A stretch of DNA of 64,000 bases from Microlunatus lacustris. GTDB lineage: Bacteria > Actinomycetota > Actinomycetes > Propionibacteriales > Propionibacteriaceae. Of the stretch, positions 63,819-64,000 are shown in pieces. How positions within the stretch are numbered: the stretch's first letter is position 1; each line of letters opens with the position of its first letter. The notes beneath the pieces were generated by a model that was not told the DNA's origin, searched no databases, and worked only from the letters and a program-made list of their open reading frames with translations. A program made the translations under genes and the position numbers. The DNA lies in the NCBI GenBank assembly GCA_039527025.1, contig BAAAJN010000013.1, forward strand, positions 36,737-100,736. The letters run 5' to 3'.

Positions 63819-64000
63819 GCCGTCACACCGCTCGGGTCGATCATCCGGTTGAGGAGTTCGAGCGCCGAGGCCTGCAGCAGCTCGACGGTCGGCTTGAGGG
63901 CGTCCCCGGCGGCGGCCCTGGCGGCGGCCCAGGCGGCGTCCCCGGCGGCGTCCCCGGCGGCGGCCCTGGCGGCGTCCCCGGCGGCGGCCCTGGCGGCGGC
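63815..64000 (-). CDS. Ala-rich helical repeat protein, C-terminal end (partial at right edge)
   Basis: Only the last 61 residues are in the window. They read as repeats of the form AAARAAAGDAA, then a conserved-looking end (DALKPTVELLQASALELLNR, MIDPSGVTA). Similar A/D/R/W heptad-like repeats are common in actinobacterial and phage proteins of unknown function. The start lies beyond 64,000. The repetition is at the protein level and is not a CRISPR. Confidence 0.65.
   Translation of the reverse strand, partial: AAARAAAGDAARAAAGDAAGDAAWAAARAAAGDALKPTVELLQASALELLNRMIDPSGVTA

Noticed and set aside
63900..64000. GGCGGCGTCCCCGGCGG-like repeats at the right edge, considered as a CRISPR or structural DNA repeat
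   Set aside because: There are no unique spacers of constant length. The repeats translate in frame to AAARAAAGDAA helical repeats.

Overview
The window is high-GC actinobacterial DNA (Actinomycetota; a Geodermatophilaceae-type soil actinobacterium is plausible but not proven). It has two parts. Positions 1 to about 17,645 are ordinary chromosome. Positions from about 17,647 to the right edge are the left end of a prophage that runs out of the window, so at least 46 kb of it is present.

Host part. On the minus strand lies the type II fatty-acid cassette fabD-fabH-acpP-fabF (fabF is cut by the left edge). A FasR/PucR-type regulator sits 3.7 kb upstream. Between them are a tspO remnant, a lipobox-bearing class F-like sortase with a DUF4397 cell-surface protein, and an ECF sigma factor with its zinc-binding anti-sigma factor. 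Next come a pirin, a PHP/PolX-like phosphoesterase and an inositol-monophosphatase-family enzyme on the plus strand. These are followed by aceE (minus), a DUF3052 protein overlapping an AhpE-type peroxiredoxin (plus), a threonine dehydratase-like PLP enzyme (minus) and an aldo/keto reductase (plus).

Prophage. The junction is a truncated tRNA-Val(TAC) 3' half at about 17,647-17,696 (attL-like). The intact tRNA and the integrase should lie beyond 64 kb. Two plus-strand lipoprotein genes next to the att site share a 20-bp upstream repeat and end at a bidirectional terminator. Nearly everything else is one long, tightly overlapping minus-strand siphovirus programme. Read in transcription order (right to left), it has: an early block (63.9 to 50.5 kb) of small zinc-finger or membrane proteins, a RusA-like resolvase, a ParB-like protein, an EXK-motif nuclease-like protein, a winged-helix replication-type protein with an embedded repeat cluster, and an RtcB RNA ligase; a small HTH gene, two HNH genes and an HExxH protein; small and large terminase (the large one in two frames); portal, scaffold, decoration and major capsid proteins; head-tail connectors; major tail protein; tail assembly chaperones with a CCCTTTC -1 frameshift site; a 1,827-aa tape measure protein carrying transglycosylase and M23 domains; Dit-like and Gp37-like baseplate proteins; tail fibre proteins including an FnIII-GH26 glycoside hydrolase; and a lysis region with an M15-like endolysin, an EEP-fold nuclease and several small membrane proteins.

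Most prophage genes overlap by ATGA, GTGA or TGATG, so start codons were chosen by coupling. Several very small genes were recovered this way. Four reading-frame breaks in the prophage (large terminase, second HNH, a CxxC protein at 50.2 kb, and 60.1 kb) suggest decay, indels or unrecognised recoding.
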